Below, piece after piece: positions 1 through 8,853 of a stretch of 64,000 nucleotides of DNA. Location of the stretch: positions 128,295-192,294 of the forward strand of contig DATKXK010000011.1 of the NCBI GenBank assembly GCA_035529075.1, read 5' to 3'. The DNA is from Acidobacteriota bacterium (GTDB lineage: Bacteria; Zixibacteria; MSB-5A5; GN15; FEB-12). The position numbers were made by a program, and so were the translations under genes. The notes below the pieces were generated by a model. The model saw nothing but the letters and a program-made list of their open reading frames with translations. It did not search any database and was not told the origin of the DNA. Numbering within the stretch: position 1 is the first letter of the stretch; each line of letters starts with the position of its first letter.

Positions 1-1
1 C

Positions 2-1048
2 GGCGAGATGGGATCCAAGAAGCCGATCCATCCCAACGATGACGTCAACAAGGCGCAGTCGTCGAACGACACGTTCCCGACCGGGATGCACATCGCGGCG
101 GTCGAGGAGATTCATGGCCGGCTGATCCCGATGGTCACGCGGCTGCGGGACACGCTGGCACGGAAGGCCAACGAGTTCAACAACATTATCAAAATCGGCC
201 GGACGCACCTGATGGACGCCACCCCGCTGACGCTTGGCCAGGAGTTCTCGGGCTACGTGCAGATGTTGACGAACGCATTGGCGAGAGTCGATGATTGCCT
301 CAAGCGGCTTTACCCGCTGGCTCTCGGGGGGACGGCGGTCGGCACCGGGCTTAACACGCACCCGGATTTTGCCGTGAAGTCGGCAGCCACGATTGCCGAA
401 CTGACCGGCAAGCCGTTTGTGACCGCGCCGAACAAGTATGAATCCCTGGCCGCTCACGATGCGCTCGTCGAGACATCGGGCGTGCTCAAGACAATTGCCT
501 GTTCCCTGATGAAAATCGCCAACGACATTCGCTGGCTTGCGTCCGGGCCACGGTGCGGTATCGGTGAGATAACGATACCGGCCAACGAGCCGGGGTCATC
601 GATCATGCCGGGCAAGGTTAATCCGACCCAGACCGAGGCCATGACGATGGTGTGTGCGCAGGTGATCGGGAACGACGTCTCGGTGAACGTCGGCGGGTCG
701 TCCGGGAATTTCGAGCTGAACGTGTTTAAGCCGGTGATTATCTACAACGTGCTGCAGTCGATCAGGCTTCTTGCCGATGCGTGCGAGATGTTCAACGAGC
801 ACTGTGCGGCGGGCATCGAGCCGAACGAGACGAACATAAAGAAGAACCTGACCAACTCGCTCATGCTCGTGACGGCCTTGAACCCTCACATCGGGTATGA
901 CAATGCCGCCAAAGTGGCCAAGACGGCCCACGCGGATAACTCGACTCTCAAAGAGGCCGCGGTGAAACTTGGCATCCTCACCGCAGAGGAGTTTGACGAC
1001 AAGGTTCGTCCGGAGAACATGATCGGGCCGAACCTCGGCAAGAAGTGA
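2..1048 (+). CDS. fumC: Fumarate hydratase class II, 5' end outside window
   Basis: Class II fumarase, which interconverts fumarate and malate in the TCA cycle as a cytosolic homotetramer. The frame is already open at base 2 and reads through the conserved [14 protein letters not shown] block, so roughly the first 110 residues lie outside the window. The fumarase/aspartase signature [11 protein letters not shown] is intact near base 594, as are the [10 protein letters not shown] segment and the C-terminal NPHIGYD block. Aspartase and argininosuccinate lyase share the fold, but the residues around the signature and the overall sequence fit FumC best. No partner gene is visible upstream. Confidence 0.95.
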   Translation, partial: GEMGSKKPIHPNDDVNKAQSSNDTFPTGMHIAAVEEIHGRLIPMVTRLRDTLARKANEFNNIIKIGRTHLMDATPLTLGQEFSGYVQMLTNALARVDDCLKRLYPLALGGTAVGTGLNTHPDFAVKSAATIAELTGKPFVTAPNKYESLAAHDALVETSGVLKTIACSLMKIANDIRWLASGPRCGIGEITIPANEPGSSIMPGKVNPTQTEAMTMVCAQVIGNDVSVNVGGSSGNFELNVFKPVIIYNVLQSIRLLADACEMFNEHCAAGIEPNETNIKKNLTNSLMLVTALNPHIGYDNAAKVAKTAHADNSTLKEAAVKLGILTAEEFDDKVRPENMIGPNLGKK

Positions 1049-1100
1049 ACACCCCGACCCGTCGGGGCGGCCGGTCATCCGGCCCCGCACAAACATAAAA

Positions 1101-1134
1101 GCGAAAGGCGGAAAATCCTGTTTCCGCCTTTCGC
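1101..1134 (-). terminator. Rho-independent terminator between fumC and the molbindin gene
   Basis: A perfect 14-bp stem (1101-1114 with 1121-1134) closes a 6-nt loop. On the minus strand it is followed by TTTTATGTTT, so it should end the leftward molbindin transcript. Two further GC-rich hairpins (1052-1067 and 1069-1084) lie just after the fumC stop and may help end rightward transcription, although no U-run follows them. Confidence 0.7.
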
Positions 1135-1310
1135 CGCTTAAGAGGTACATTGCACGTGCCCCCGTTTGGAGGGCGACACGTCTTTAACCGCTCCGGCGCT
1201 CGAATTGTTTCCGCAGACTCCCCGCATCCGGGGAAATCTTCGCCCGTGCGATCTTTCACGCGCTTTTCCGCCTGACGCAGCCCGGGGTCGCGCCATGGCC
1301 CGGCGAGCGG

Positions 1311-1520
1311 CTACTCCTTCACCGGCAGGACGTGAATGGCTTTGATGACGAGTTGCACCTCGTCACCGATTTTCAGATCGAGATGTTCGACGGACTCAAC
1401 GGTCAGGACCGAGGCCATCTGTGCGGGCATCGCAACGTCGAACTTGACCAGCGACATAACGTCGCCCTTCTTGATTGACTTGACCCTGGCCGTGACCTTG
1501 TTTCTGGCTCCGTATTTCAC
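1311..1520 (-). CDS. Molbindin (Mop/TOBE-domain molybdate-binding protein)
   Basis: A 69-residue protein made of a single TOBE/Mop domain. The pattern ARNKVTARVKSIKKGDVMS, then a valine-rich strand, then SVEHLDLKIGDEVQLVIKA is typical of molbindins, which oligomerise and store or buffer molybdate or tungstate in the cytoplasm. The start is GTG at 1520, preceded by an AGGG purine run. It stands alone, with no modABC genes beside it. It could also be a stand-alone homologue of the ModE or ModC C-terminal domain. The family assignment is firm; the ligand is inferred. Confidence 0.8.
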   Translation of the reverse strand: MKYGARNKVTARVKSIKKGDVMSLVKFDVAMPAQMASVLTVESVEHLDLKIGDEVQLVIKAIHVLPVKE

Positions 1521-1642
1521 GCGTTTTTTCCCTTTCTGCCGGCGCTGACGACTTTGCCGTGACGGCTCGCGCCGGCAGTATACAGGGGGACGGACGTAAA
1601 TACAACCTTGTCCGACACATACAGTGCGGATATATTCGGCCC

Positions 1643-3319
1643 ATGCAAACGGCCCTGCACATCGCGGCCCTTGTCGGTGAGCTTCAACGCGACATAATCG
1701 ATGCGTCCGTTTCGTCCACCGAGTTTTACAAAAAGCAGCGGGCCGCCTATTTCTTTTTCCGACGGCCGCGATCGCATCTGGCCCTGGGTTTTGTCTATCA
1801 CCCTGCCGGGTGGGGGTGTTTTGTAGCGCCGGCCTCCAAGATACGACTTGAGACGGCAGAAAAGCCGTGGCCCGTGTTCGGGCTTGATGGTGCCGTTGTA
1901 GTCGGCGTTGAACAGTTCGGCCTTGATCGGATATTCAGGATAGACGTCACGTTGGAGGGACGCAGGCTGGCGGTGGTTTTTGAGGCTGTGGGGCCCAATG
2001 GAAATCTATGGCTGCTTGACGACGAGGGCGGACGGCGCGCTACCCTCCGCAAACGCGAGTTCGACCCCGGAACTCCGTACGATGTGCCGGCCGTTCCCCC
2101 GGGGCGCCTGAACCCGCTGGAAATCACCGGTCAACTCCTGCGCAGCGCTGCAGGCCGCGCCGCCGCCGGCCAGTCACCGGTGGCCTTCACCGAGAAACGC
2201 ATCGCCAGCTTCAATCAGACTATGGCGAAAGAAGCGCTCAAGCGGTCAGACATAACGGCCGGGTCGCTCGGCGACGTTTCACCTGACGAATTTGACAACC
2301 TGGCCCGGACTGTCCGCCAACTGGCCCGGACCTTTATGACAGCCCGCGATGGATATCTTTATGGCGTGAACGAGAGGCTGGAAGCCTATCCCTTCAAGCT
2401 CTCATTCGTCGAACAGACGCCCGAGAAGTTCAGGACACTCTCGCTGGCGATCCTGAATATGACAGTACAGCGGCAATCTGTAGCCGGAGCCGAGGTCGAG
2501 AAAAAAGCTGTGCTTTCCGCCGTCGAGCGCGCTATCGGGAAACTGGAGCGGCGGCTGGAGAAGCTTGAACATGACATCAACCGGGCGTCGGACTACGAGC
2601 AGGACCGTGTTATCGGCGAACTGCTGCAGGTCAACCGGCAGCAACTGCGCAAGGGTATGACCACCATCGCGCTTGACGATGTTTTCGTCGACCCGCCGTC
2701 CCGGGTAGAGATAGCGCTGAACCCCGCTCAGTCACCCGGGGGAAACATCGAGGCGTACTTCAAAAAATACCGCAAGGGCCGGGAGGGGCTTGAGCTGCTG
2801 GTGCGGCGACGGGAGATATCCGGCGACGAACTCGAGCAGTTACAGGTTATAGGGGCTGATCTCGAACGGGATTTCGAGGCTGCTCGGGAGAGATACCAGA
2901 GTGAGATATCCGGCCTGCTGCCCGGCGTCGCGCGAAAAACGCCGCTCCGACCGAGACTGCCGTATCGCGAGCACACGCTTTCGACCGGGCTGAGGATACT
3001 GGTCGGCCGTGAAGGCACTGACAACGACCGCACAACTTTTGAATTTGCCAAGCCGTATGAACTCTGGTTCCACACGCAGCAGTGCCCCGGCTCGCACGTG
3101 GTAATGAAATTCCCGAACAAGTCCTTTGACCCGTCTCGGCGAGAGATCGAAGAGGCGGCGGCCGCCGCAGCTTTTTACAGTAAGGCCAAGAACGACTCTC
3201 TGGTCCCCGTAATCTATACTCAGCGGCGGTTCGTCCGCAAACCCCGCGGCGTCAAACCGGGTCTGGTAACGGTGGAGCGCGAGAAGTCCATCATGGTGGC
3301 ACCGAGAAAACCGGACTGA
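1643..3319 (+). CDS. rqcH: RqcH/NFACT family ribosome quality-control protein
   Basis: A homologue of bacterial RqcH and eukaryotic NEMF/Rqc2, which binds stalled 50S-peptidyl-tRNA complexes and directs alanine tailing. From the ATG at 1643 it has 558 residues: an NFACT-N domain (about 1-250), a charged helical coiled-coil region (about 280-440) containing NPAQSPGGNIEAYFKKYRK, and an NFACT-R domain (about 445-555) with LWFHTQQCPGSHVVMK. An Asp-Arg pair at residues 95-96 (FGLDRIF) matches the DR pair considered important for tRNA recruitment in this family. Older databases call such proteins fibronectin-binding. An upstream in-frame start at 1559 would add 28 residues that do not look like the family. 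Confidence 0.88.
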   Translation: MQTALHIAALVGELQRDIIDASVSSTEFYKKQRAAYFFFRRPRSHLALGFVYHPAGWGCFVAPASKIRLETAEKPWPVFGLDGAVVVGVEQFGLDRIFRIDVTLEGRRLAVVFEAVGPNGNLWLLDDEGGRRATLRKREFDPGTPYDVPAVPPGRLNPLEITGQLLRSAAGRAAAGQSPVAFTEKRIASFNQTMAKEALKRSDITAGSLGDVSPDEFDNLARTVRQLARTFMTARDGYLYGVNERLEAYPFKLSFVEQTPEKFRTLSLAILNMTVQRQSVAGAEVEKKAVLSAVERAIGKLERRLEKLEHDINRASDYEQDRVIGELLQVNRQQLRKGMTTIALDDVFVDPPSRVEIALNPAQSPGGNIEAYFKKYRKGREGLELLVRRREISGDELEQLQVIGADLERDFEAARERYQSEISGLLPGVARKTPLRPRLPYREHTLSTGLRILVGREGTDNDRTTFEFAKPYELWFHTQQCPGSHVVMKFPNKSFDPSRREIEEAAAAAAFYSKAKNDSLVPVIYTQRRFVRKPRGVKPGLVTVEREKSIMVAPRKPD

Positions 3320-3403
3320 CCCGGGTTCCCGTCCAGCAGCCGCGACCAGCATCATACCTTCGGCCTCCTTGTGAAAACTGTAACAAGAATGTGGAGAAAC
3401 CGA

Positions 3404-3447
3404 TTGACTTTCAGACGCCGACCTGCCTACATTGATGCGTAAATGTA
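3404..3447 (+). promoter_or_regulatory. Promoter with overlapping palindromic TetR operator
   Basis: TTGACT (3404-3409), an 18-bp spacer and TACATT (3428-3433) form a plausible vegetative promoter for the TetR gene. The -10 element is the left arm of a perfect 6-bp inverted repeat with an 8-bp spacer, TACATTGATGCGTAAATGTA (3428-3447). A palindrome lying on the -10 box just ahead of a TetR gene is the usual arrangement for autorepression. The DNA is seen directly; binding is inferred. Confidence 0.6.
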
Positions 3448-3475
3448 AGTTTGCGGCAACTAACGAGAAGCACCA

Positions 3476-4072
3476 ATGGCTCGAGTGTTCGAAGACAGGA
3501 AAGGGCAGATTCTGAGGGAGGCCACCAGCCTCTTCAGCCGGGACGGTTACGACAAAGTGACGGTTAAACAGATCAGCGAGAAGTGCGGCATCACCGAACC
3601 GGCCGTCTATCGGCATTATGAATCAAAGGAGGCGATCTACTATGCCGTGCTGGAGTCGCTGGCGGCTCGGCTCGACCATAAGACAACTTTTGATGCCCTT
3701 GAGACCGAGACCGACATCGAGAGCCTGCTATCCACGCTGGCTACACACATCCTCGCGTTCTTCTCCGAGAATGAAGACATTTACCGACTCCTGTTATACT
3801 CCGCGCTGAGGGGGCACGCCAAGGCGAGCGAGATCTACAACGTTATCCGGGGAACGTACCAGAGTTACCTGACCCGGCAGTTGAATCGCCTGTATCAGGA
3901 TGGCCGGATTGCCAAGAAGAACAACGAGATTACGGCTCGCTGCTTTATCGGAATGGTTTTCGACTGCGCTCTCGGCAAGACCCTCTGGAGGGGAATGCAG
4001 GGAAAGGTTTACGCACCGTCAGAGGTCGTCGCCAACAACGTGCCGATCTACGCCAAGGGTCTTCGAGCGTAG
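3476..4072 (+). CDS. TetR/AcrR family transcriptional regulator
   Basis: A 198-residue one-component regulator. The N-terminal TetR helix-turn-helix is clear: ILREATSLFSRDGYDKVTVKQISEKCGITEPAVYRHYESKEAIY (about residues 11-55). The rest is an all-helical ligand-binding and dimerisation domain of the usual length, with no diagnostic ligand residues. It probably represses itself through the palindrome at 3428-3447. The flanking genes (rqcH upstream on the same strand, ispG convergent) give no clear target. The family assignment is secure; the inducer and regulon are unknown. Confidence 0.9.
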   Translation: MARVFEDRKGQILREATSLFSRDGYDKVTVKQISEKCGITEPAVYRHYESKEAIYYAVLESLAARLDHKTTFDALETETDIESLLSTLATHILAFFSENEDIYRLLLYSALRGHAKASEIYNVIRGTYQSYLTRQLNRLYQDGRIAKKNNEITARCFIGMVFDCALGKTLWRGMQGKVYAPSEVVANNVPIYAKGLRA

Positions 4073-4207
4073 ACTTCCCGACTCCGCCGGTTGCCTCACG
4101 GATGGCACAGCGACGCCTGAGATGCCCGTGAGAGCGTGACCCGGTTCCGCCTGTTAGTTCCGATCAGAAGGTAGGTTGGGAGAAACGGCCCTCGCTCAGA
4201 CGGCCCG

Positions 4208-5296
4208 TCAGCGTTTCACCTTTTCGCCGGTCATAGCCTCGATCTCCTGCAGCAGCGCGGACTCCAGCTCGTCCTCGCTCATTCGCCTGACGATCTTACC
4301 TTTCTTGATCAGAATGCCCTTGCCCTCGCCGCCGGCTATACCGACGTCGGCCGCGGCTGCCTCGCCCGGGCCGTTAACGGCGCACCCCATCACGGCGACT
4401 TTCAGCGGAGCCTTGATGTGTCTGGTCTTTTCGGATATCGACTCGGCTAGCGGTATCATGTCAATCTGGCAACGGCCGCAGGTGGGGCAGGAGATAACCT
4501 CGACACCATCGTGCCTCAGCGAGCAGGAGGCTAGAATCTGCCTGGCCACCCGCACCTCGTGAACCGGGTCAGCCGTCAGGGACACGCGTATGGTATCCCC
4601 GATGCCGGTCAGAAGGATGGCGCCGATGCCGACCGATGATTTGATCGTTCCCGTTTCAAGAATGCCGGCCTCGGTGATGCCGACGTGCAGCGGATAGTCG
4701 CACCGCTCGGCAAGCATGTGATAAGCCCAGAAGGCCGTCACGGTGTTTGTCGATTTCACGGAAACGACGATATCCCGGAAATCCATCTCCTCCAGGACTG
4801 CGATTTCGCGAAGCGCCGCCTCGCAGAAGGCTTCGGGACTGTCGTGACCGTGCCGGGCCAGGACGTCTTTCGGCAGCGAGCCGGAATTGACGCCGATGCG
4901 GATGGGCACACCGGCCTCCCCGGCGGCCCTGGCGACCTCGCGCACTTTCCACTGCGCGCCGATGTTGCCCGGGTTGATGCGGATTTTGTCAAAGCCGGCG
5001 GCGATGGCCTTGAGGGCCAGCTTGTACTGAAAATGTATGTCGGCGACAAGGGGACGGTCGACCTGATCGCGAATTGCCTTCAGATGATCGGCGGCATCGT
5101 GATTGAGCACCGACAGGCGGACAATATCGCACCCGGCGTCGAATAGCTGCCCGATCTGCGCTACCGTAGCCTCGACATCGCGGGTATCGGCGGTCGTCAT
5201 GGACTGTACGGTGATCGGGAAACCGCCGCCGATAATGACGCCGCCTATCTTGACGGCACGGCTGGAGCGCCGGCGAATGGGATAGTCCAGTTTCAT
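4208..5296 (-). CDS. ispG: 4-hydroxy-3-methylbut-2-enyl diphosphate synthase
   Basis: The penultimate enzyme of the MEP isoprenoid pathway, converting MEcPP to HMBPP with a [4Fe-4S] cluster. The 362-residue length matches the short bacterial form, a TIM barrel plus a C-terminal ferredoxin-reductase-like domain. The N-terminal GGVIIGGGFPITVQSMTTADTRDVEAT and the cluster-binding segments SCPTCGRCQ and GCAVNGPGEA are intact. The ATG at 5296 is well placed. It is transcribed alone, divergently from the small membrane-protein gene at 5357, and no other MEP gene is nearby. Confidence 0.96.
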   Translation of the reverse strand: MKLDYPIRRRSSRAVKIGGVIIGGGFPITVQSMTTADTRDVEATVAQIGQLFDAGCDIVRLSVLNHDAADHLKAIRDQVDRPLVADIHFQYKLALKAIAAGFDKIRINPGNIGAQWKVREVARAAGEAGVPIRIGVNSGSLPKDVLARHGHDSPEAFCEAALREIAVLEEMDFRDIVVSVKSTNTVTAFWAYHMLAERCDYPLHVGITEAGILETGTIKSSVGIGAILLTGIGDTIRVSLTADPVHEVRVARQILASCSLRHDGVEVISCPTCGRCQIDMIPLAESISEKTRHIKAPLKVAVMGCAVNGPGEAAAADVGIAGGEGKGILIKKGKIVRRMSEDELESALLQEIEAMTGEKVKR

Positions 5297-5305
5297 AGTT
5301 GCTAC

Positions 5306-5332
5306 TTGACCTTGCCCGGTCAGGGGTATAAT
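5306..5332 (+). promoter_or_regulatory. Sigma-70 type promoter candidate
   Basis: TTGACC (5306-5311) and a perfect TATAAT (5327-5332), separated by a short 15-bp spacer. The expected start is about 18 nt before the ATG at 5357. The spacer is shorter than the optimum of 17, so activity may be weak or depend on another -35 element. Confidence 0.5.
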
Positions 5333-5356
5333 TTACCGGTTCTACGCTTGGATACA

Positions 5357-5758
5357 ATGAAAAGTTGGCCTTACTTCATCTGGCTCAAGCGCTTACTGCC
5401 GCTGCTTCTGGCGCTCGTCATCTGGCAGGGGTATGTTCTCGTTACACGGCTGCAAACTGAGCGACAACAGAACCTGGACCGCCAGTATGCCCTCGTAACG
5501 GCGGACATCTGGATCGCCACGGCTCGCTTTCGTGACGACCCACAAGCGTATATGGCCTACAGGGATTCGGTGCTGGCCGCAAACGGCCTGTCGGCCGAGC
5601 AGATGTTTGCCTACCTGGAACGCCACTGGGATCGCCCGGAGGAATACCACTCGTTTGTGCGAATGCTCAACGAGGTCACTGATTCGCTTGGCCGGATGGA
5701 GGACTCGTTGAGCGTGGAAGCGGAGAGCCTGAAGGCGGACTCAGCCGCCGGCCAATAA
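5357..5758 (+). CDS. Small single-span membrane protein of unknown function
   Basis: 133 residues from the ATG at 5357. A hydrophobic segment (about residues 5-27, FIWLKRLLPLLLALVIWQGYVLV) acts as an anchor or uncleaved signal. The remaining hydrophilic helical domain contains RDSVLAANGLSAEQMFAYLERHW, a pattern common in small FCB-group periplasmic proteins, where a 'substrate lives, then percent survival' type of helix pair recurs. I do not recognise a named family. It is convergent with yraN and has its own likely promoter at 5306-5332. An upstream in-frame start at 5306 would overlap that promoter and was not chosen. Confidence 0.7.
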   Translation: MKSWPYFIWLKRLLPLLLALVIWQGYVLVTRLQTERQQNLDRQYALVTADIWIATARFRDDPQAYMAYRDSVLAANGLSAEQMFAYLERHWDRPEEYHSFVRMLNEVTDSLGRMEDSLSVEAESLKADSAAGQ

Positions 5759-5779
5759 CCACCCTCACCGACGCGGTGC

Positions 5780-6166
5780 TCATTCGACTCTGAACGCGTC
5801 CGGAAAGTGTTCCAGTTCACCATCCACAAACGTGACAACGTCAAACCTCAGATCGCAGTGCTCGATGTTCCTGTCGATGAGAAACCGTCGGGCGGCGTCG
5901 ATCAGGTTGCTGATCTTGCGGCCGTCGACGCGTTCGGCCGGGTGGCCGAACCGACGTGAGGATCCGGATTTGACCTCGACAAAGACGATCAGGTCGGCTT
6001 TCCTGACTATCAGGTCAAGTTCCTTGTGCCCCGCGTGCCAGTTGCGCTCGAGGATCTCGAAACCGTTGTCCTGGTAATACCGGGCGGCCCGCTGCTCGAA
6101 GACCCGCCCCCGGCTGACTTTCCGCCCCGGGGCGCGGCCGCCGCCTTCAGAGAAGGGTGTGCACAT
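5780..6166 (-). CDS. yraN: UPF0102/YraN family endonuclease-like protein
   Basis: A 128-residue protein of the UPF0102 family, which has the restriction-endonuclease-like fold. The core ERNWHAGHKELDLIVRKADLIVFVEVKSGSSRRFGHP shows the E-x-D-(I/L)-x(n)-FVEVKS catalytic-type motif. Its biochemical role is not established. The gene overlaps the 3' end of rnhB by 20 bp, and rnhB-yraN adjacency is widespread in bacteria, which supports the call. The ATG at 6166 lacks a strong ribosome-binding site, consistent with translational coupling to rnhB. Confidence 0.88.
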   Translation of the reverse strand: MCTPFSEGGGRAPGRKVSRGRVFEQRAARYYQDNGFEILERNWHAGHKELDLIVRKADLIVFVEVKSGSSRRFGHPAERVDGRKISNLIDAARRFLIDRNIEHCDLRFDVVTFVDGELEHFPDAFRVE

Positions 6167-6803
6167 TCACGAGTTCCGCGACCGGCTTGTACGTCCTGCG
6201 GTGAATCTCACAGGGGCCGTGTTCTCGCAGTTCGCGCAGGTGAGCCGGCGTCGGGTAGCCCTTGTGGGTGGCGAACGAGTAGGAGGGGAACAGCGCTTCG
6301 TACCGGTCCATCATCCTGTCCCGGGAGACCTTGGCAATGATCGAAGCCGCCGAAACGCACCGGCAGTGTCTGTCTCCGCCGACGATGGCAATCTGCTGGT
6401 GAGAGATGTTGGGAATGCAGTACTTGCCGTCGACAATGACGAAATCGGGGTTCTGCTTCAGGTCCATAATGGCCTTGCGCATGGCCATGAGAGACGCGCG
6501 GTGAATGTTCCATCGATCCACGCACTCGTGATCCATGATGCCGATGGAGCATACGAGTCCCAGGCCGGCGATCTGTTCGAAGACCCGTTCACGGCGCAGC
6601 GGTGTCAGCCTCTTGGAGTCGTCCAGGCCCTCAATGGTTGCCTCTGCGGGTAAAATAACGGCGGCGGCCACGACCGGCCCGGCCAGAGGCCCACGGCCGC
6701 ATTCATCAACGCCGCAGATCGCGCCGTACCCTTTCGCGTACAATGTCCTCTCGAAATCCAGCGTCTGAAGCGTGTCCGAAGAATCTGTCACGTCACGTCT
6801 CAT
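6147..6803 (-). CDS. rnhB: Ribonuclease HII
   Basis: Cleaves the RNA strand of RNA-DNA hybrids and removes misincorporated ribonucleotides. 218 residues from the ATG at 6803, which follows a GGAGG. The in-frame ATG at 6818 has no such site and precedes the GGAGG, so the shorter form is preferred. The family motif CGVDECGRGPLAGPVVAAAV carries the first acidic pair, and DSKRLTPLRRE, ASIIAKVSRDRMM and THKGYPTPAH follow in order. It is co-transcribed with yraN. Confidence 0.95.
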   Translation of the reverse strand: MRRDVTDSSDTLQTLDFERTLYAKGYGAICGVDECGRGPLAGPVVAAAVILPAEATIEGLDDSKRLTPLRRERVFEQIAGLGLVCSIGIMDHECVDRWNIHRASLMAMRKAIMDLKQNPDFVIVDGKYCIPNISHQQIAIVGGDRHCRCVSAASIIAKVSRDRMMDRYEALFPSYSFATHKGYPTPAHLRELREHGPCEIHRRTYKPVAELVNVHTLL

Positions 6804-6951
6804 GTGACCTCCAACCATGTATACGTCATTTCCCGCGAAGATTCAACAGGAATATCGTACTGGTCATAGTATCGACCGTTCAAAACAGTTTTGTTAGCGG
6901 GGTCGCTTCCGTTATCTTGGATTCGGATGATTGTTCACATTTCGTGCAGAC

Positions 6952-7530
6952 ATGTCACGTAAACGGGCCAGGCAGTTTGAGTTCATCGTGATCGCCGGCG
7001 AGCTGAAAGGTCGCAGGGTCACGGCGCCCGACCTCGGCGTCACACGCCCGCCCCTGAGTCGGTTGCGCAAATCCATTTTTGATTTCCTGACTCCGCACCT
7101 TGCCGGGGCACGGTACCTCGATCTTTTCAGCGGCACCGGCTCATACCTGTTCGAGGCCGTCTCGCGCGGCGCCGCGTGCGCCGTCGGCGTGGAAAGGGAA
7201 CCGGCCCTGGTTGAGGCTGTCAATCGCCAGGCCGATGAATTTCACGTAGCCGACCGGCTGCGCTGCCTGCAGAGGGACGTGCAGTCGGCTCTGCCGGAAC
7301 TGGCGGACCAGGGACAAAAGTTCGATATCATTATGATCGCGCCCCCGCAGTACCAGGGGCTGATCGATCCCACCCTTGCCGCTATCCGCACTTGCGGCCT
7401 GGCCGGATCACAGGGGCTGATTGTCTGCCAGCATGATACGTCGGAAACGCGGGAACTCCGGTTTGAAGACTACCCCGTTGCGCAGCAGCGGAAGTACGGC
7501 AACACCACGTTTACCATACTGTCGGCATAA
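6952..7530 (+). CDS. rsmD: RsmD-type 16S rRNA (guanine-N2) methyltransferase
   Basis: A 192-residue class I methyltransferase of the RsmD family, which in E. coli methylates G966 of 16S rRNA. Seen: the N-terminal IVIAGELKGRRVTAPD, the SAM-binding motif YLDLFSGTGSYLFEAVSRGA, and motif IV in the form IAPPQY rather than the usual DPPF/Y. The Asp-to-Ala variant is present in the DNA and may reflect a lineage-specific subfamily. The ATG at 6952 is preferred over the in-frame TTG at 6931. The gene is antiparallel to the flanking rplS and rnhB. Confidence 0.85.
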   Translation: MSRKRARQFEFIVIAGELKGRRVTAPDLGVTRPPLSRLRKSIFDFLTPHLAGARYLDLFSGTGSYLFEAVSRGAACAVGVEREPALVEAVNRQADEFHVADRLRCLQRDVQSALPELADQGQKFDIIMIAPPQYQGLIDPTLAAIRTCGLAGSQGLIVCQHDTSETRELRFEDYPVAQQRKYGNTTFTILSA

Positions 7531-7593
7531 GGGGGGGGTGCCGTTCTTTAACGGCAAGTGCGGCCTGAGGCGTCGGTCCCGGCTTGCGCAAAG

Positions 7594-7615
7594 AAGCACC
7601 CGGCGGCGGGTGCTT
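7594..7615 (-). terminator. Hairpin between convergent rsmD and rplS
   Basis: A perfect 9-bp stem (AAGCACCCG with CGGGTGCTT) with a 4-nt loop, in the 111-bp gap between convergent genes. On the minus strand it is followed by only CTTTG, so it would be a weak intrinsic terminator for the trmD-rplS transcript. Confidence 0.4.
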
Positions 7616-7641
7616 GATTCGCGATCTGGTGGTGACGGCGG

Positions 7642-8052
7642 CTATTTGCCGCTCTGAGGCTCTGAAGGTTTTTTGCCGCCCTTGGCGGCGGTCTTTGCTT
7701 TCGCACTGTCAGCCAGCTCTTCCTTGATGCGCGCCGATTTGCCGGTCAGGTTTCTCAGGTAGTACAGCTTTCCGCGCCTGACCGAGCCGGCGCGCACGCG
7801 TTCCACCTTGGCCACGTTCGGCGAGTGCAACGGGAAGACGCGCTCCACGCCGATGCCCTGCGAGATTTTGCGGACGGTGAAGGTGGCGCCGGTGCCGCTG
7901 CCACGGCGTCCGATGACCGTCCCCTGGAAAACCTGGACCCGCTCTTTCTCTCCTTCTTTGATCCTGACGTGCACCCGGACGGTATCGCCGGCCCCGAAGG
8001 GGGACAGGTCATCCCGCAACTGGCTCTTTTCGATCTGTGATATTCGGTGCAT
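7642..8052 (-). CDS. rplS: 50S ribosomal protein L19
   Basis: 136 residues. The L19 core runs from about residues 5-115, with [41 protein letters not shown] and [20 protein letters not shown] lysine- and alanine-rich tail of about 20 residues follows. L19 sits at the 30S-50S interface. It is the last gene of the rpsP-khpA-rimM-trmD-rplS operon, 18 bp after trmD, in the classical order. Confidence 0.97.
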   Translation of the reverse strand: MHRISQIEKSQLRDDLSPFGAGDTVRVHVRIKEGEKERVQVFQGTVIGRRGSGTGATFTVRKISQGIGVERVFPLHSPNVAKVERVRAGSVRRGKLYYLRNLTGKSARIKEELADSAKAKTAAKGGKKPSEPQSGK

Positions 8053-8070
8053 GGGACCATCCTTTCTATG

Positions 8071-8853
8071 CTAAACATCTTTCCTTTGTTCGCTGAGTCG
8101 TTCAACAAGCGCTGCCTCTTCTTCGTTCAGATCCGCCTTCTCAAGCAGGTCGGGGCGGTTTGTCAGACATTTCTGAAGGGCCTCCGTCCGGCGATAGTTC
8201 CTGATCTCGGTGTGATTCCCGGAGAGGAGCACCTCGGGTGCCTTGAGGCCCCGGTATTCGGCCGGCCGGGTGTAACAGGGGTAACCGAGCCGCTGATTCA
8301 TGTACGAGTCTTCCGTGGCCGATTCAAAGTTGCCCAGCACCTTGGGAATCAACCTGGCCGTGGCGTCCACTATCACGGCGGCCGCCGGCTCTCCGCCGGT
8401 CAGGACATAGTCGCCGATCGAGACCTCCTCGAACTCGTACAACTGCGTGATGCGCTCATCCACACCCAGGTAATGACCACACACGACCGTCAACTTCTCA
8501 CACAACGAGTACCTGATCGCCGTCTCCTGGTCGAGCGGTTTGCCGGCCGCCGATGTAAGCACGAGGACGTGCCCGCTCGGAGTGGCTCTCTTTTCCGCCT
8601 TGTGCGGCCAGCCGAGAGCCTCCAGGCACCGGTCCAGGGGTTCCACTTTCAGGACCATCCCGCCCCCGCCGCCATATGGTGTATCGTCGGCCGTCCGGTG
8701 TTTGTCCGTAGCGAAGTTGCGAAGGTCGACCACTGTTATTTCAAAGATCCCTTTCTCCAGCGCTTTGCCCAGCAGCGACTGCCGGAACACCGTGCTGAAG
8801 TAACCCGGGAAAAGTGTCACGATTTCGAATTTCATCGATACGTCGCCGCTCAT
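8071..8853 (-). CDS. trmD: tRNA (guanine-N1)-methyltransferase
   Basis: The SPOUT-class enzyme that makes m1G37 in tRNAs reading CNN and some GNN codons, preventing frameshifting. 260 residues. Typical features are KFEIVTLFPGYF at the N-terminus, DDTPYGGGGGMVLKVEPL, and the trefoil-knot segment EEVSIGDYVLTGGEPAA. The ATG at 8853 overlaps the rimM stop (ATGA). A second ATG at 8835 gives the more usual MKFEIVTLFP start, and either is possible. Confidence 0.97.
   Translation of the reverse strand: MSGDVSMKFEIVTLFPGYFSTVFRQSLLGKALEKGIFEITVVDLRNFATDKHRTADDTPYGGGGGMVLKVEPLDRCLEALGWPHKAEKRATPSGHVLVLTSAAGKPLDQETAIRYSLCEKLTVVCGHYLGVDERITQLYEFEEVSIGDYVLTGGEPAAAVIVDATARLIPKVLGNFESATEDSYMNQRLGYPCYTRPAEYRGLKAPEVLLSGNHTEIRNYRRTEALQKCLTNRPDLLEKADLNEEEAALVERLSEQRKDV

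Noticed and set aside
2840-3616. Minus-strand frame opposite rqcH and the TetR gene
   Set aside because: It spans two real genes in antisense and has no recognisable domain.
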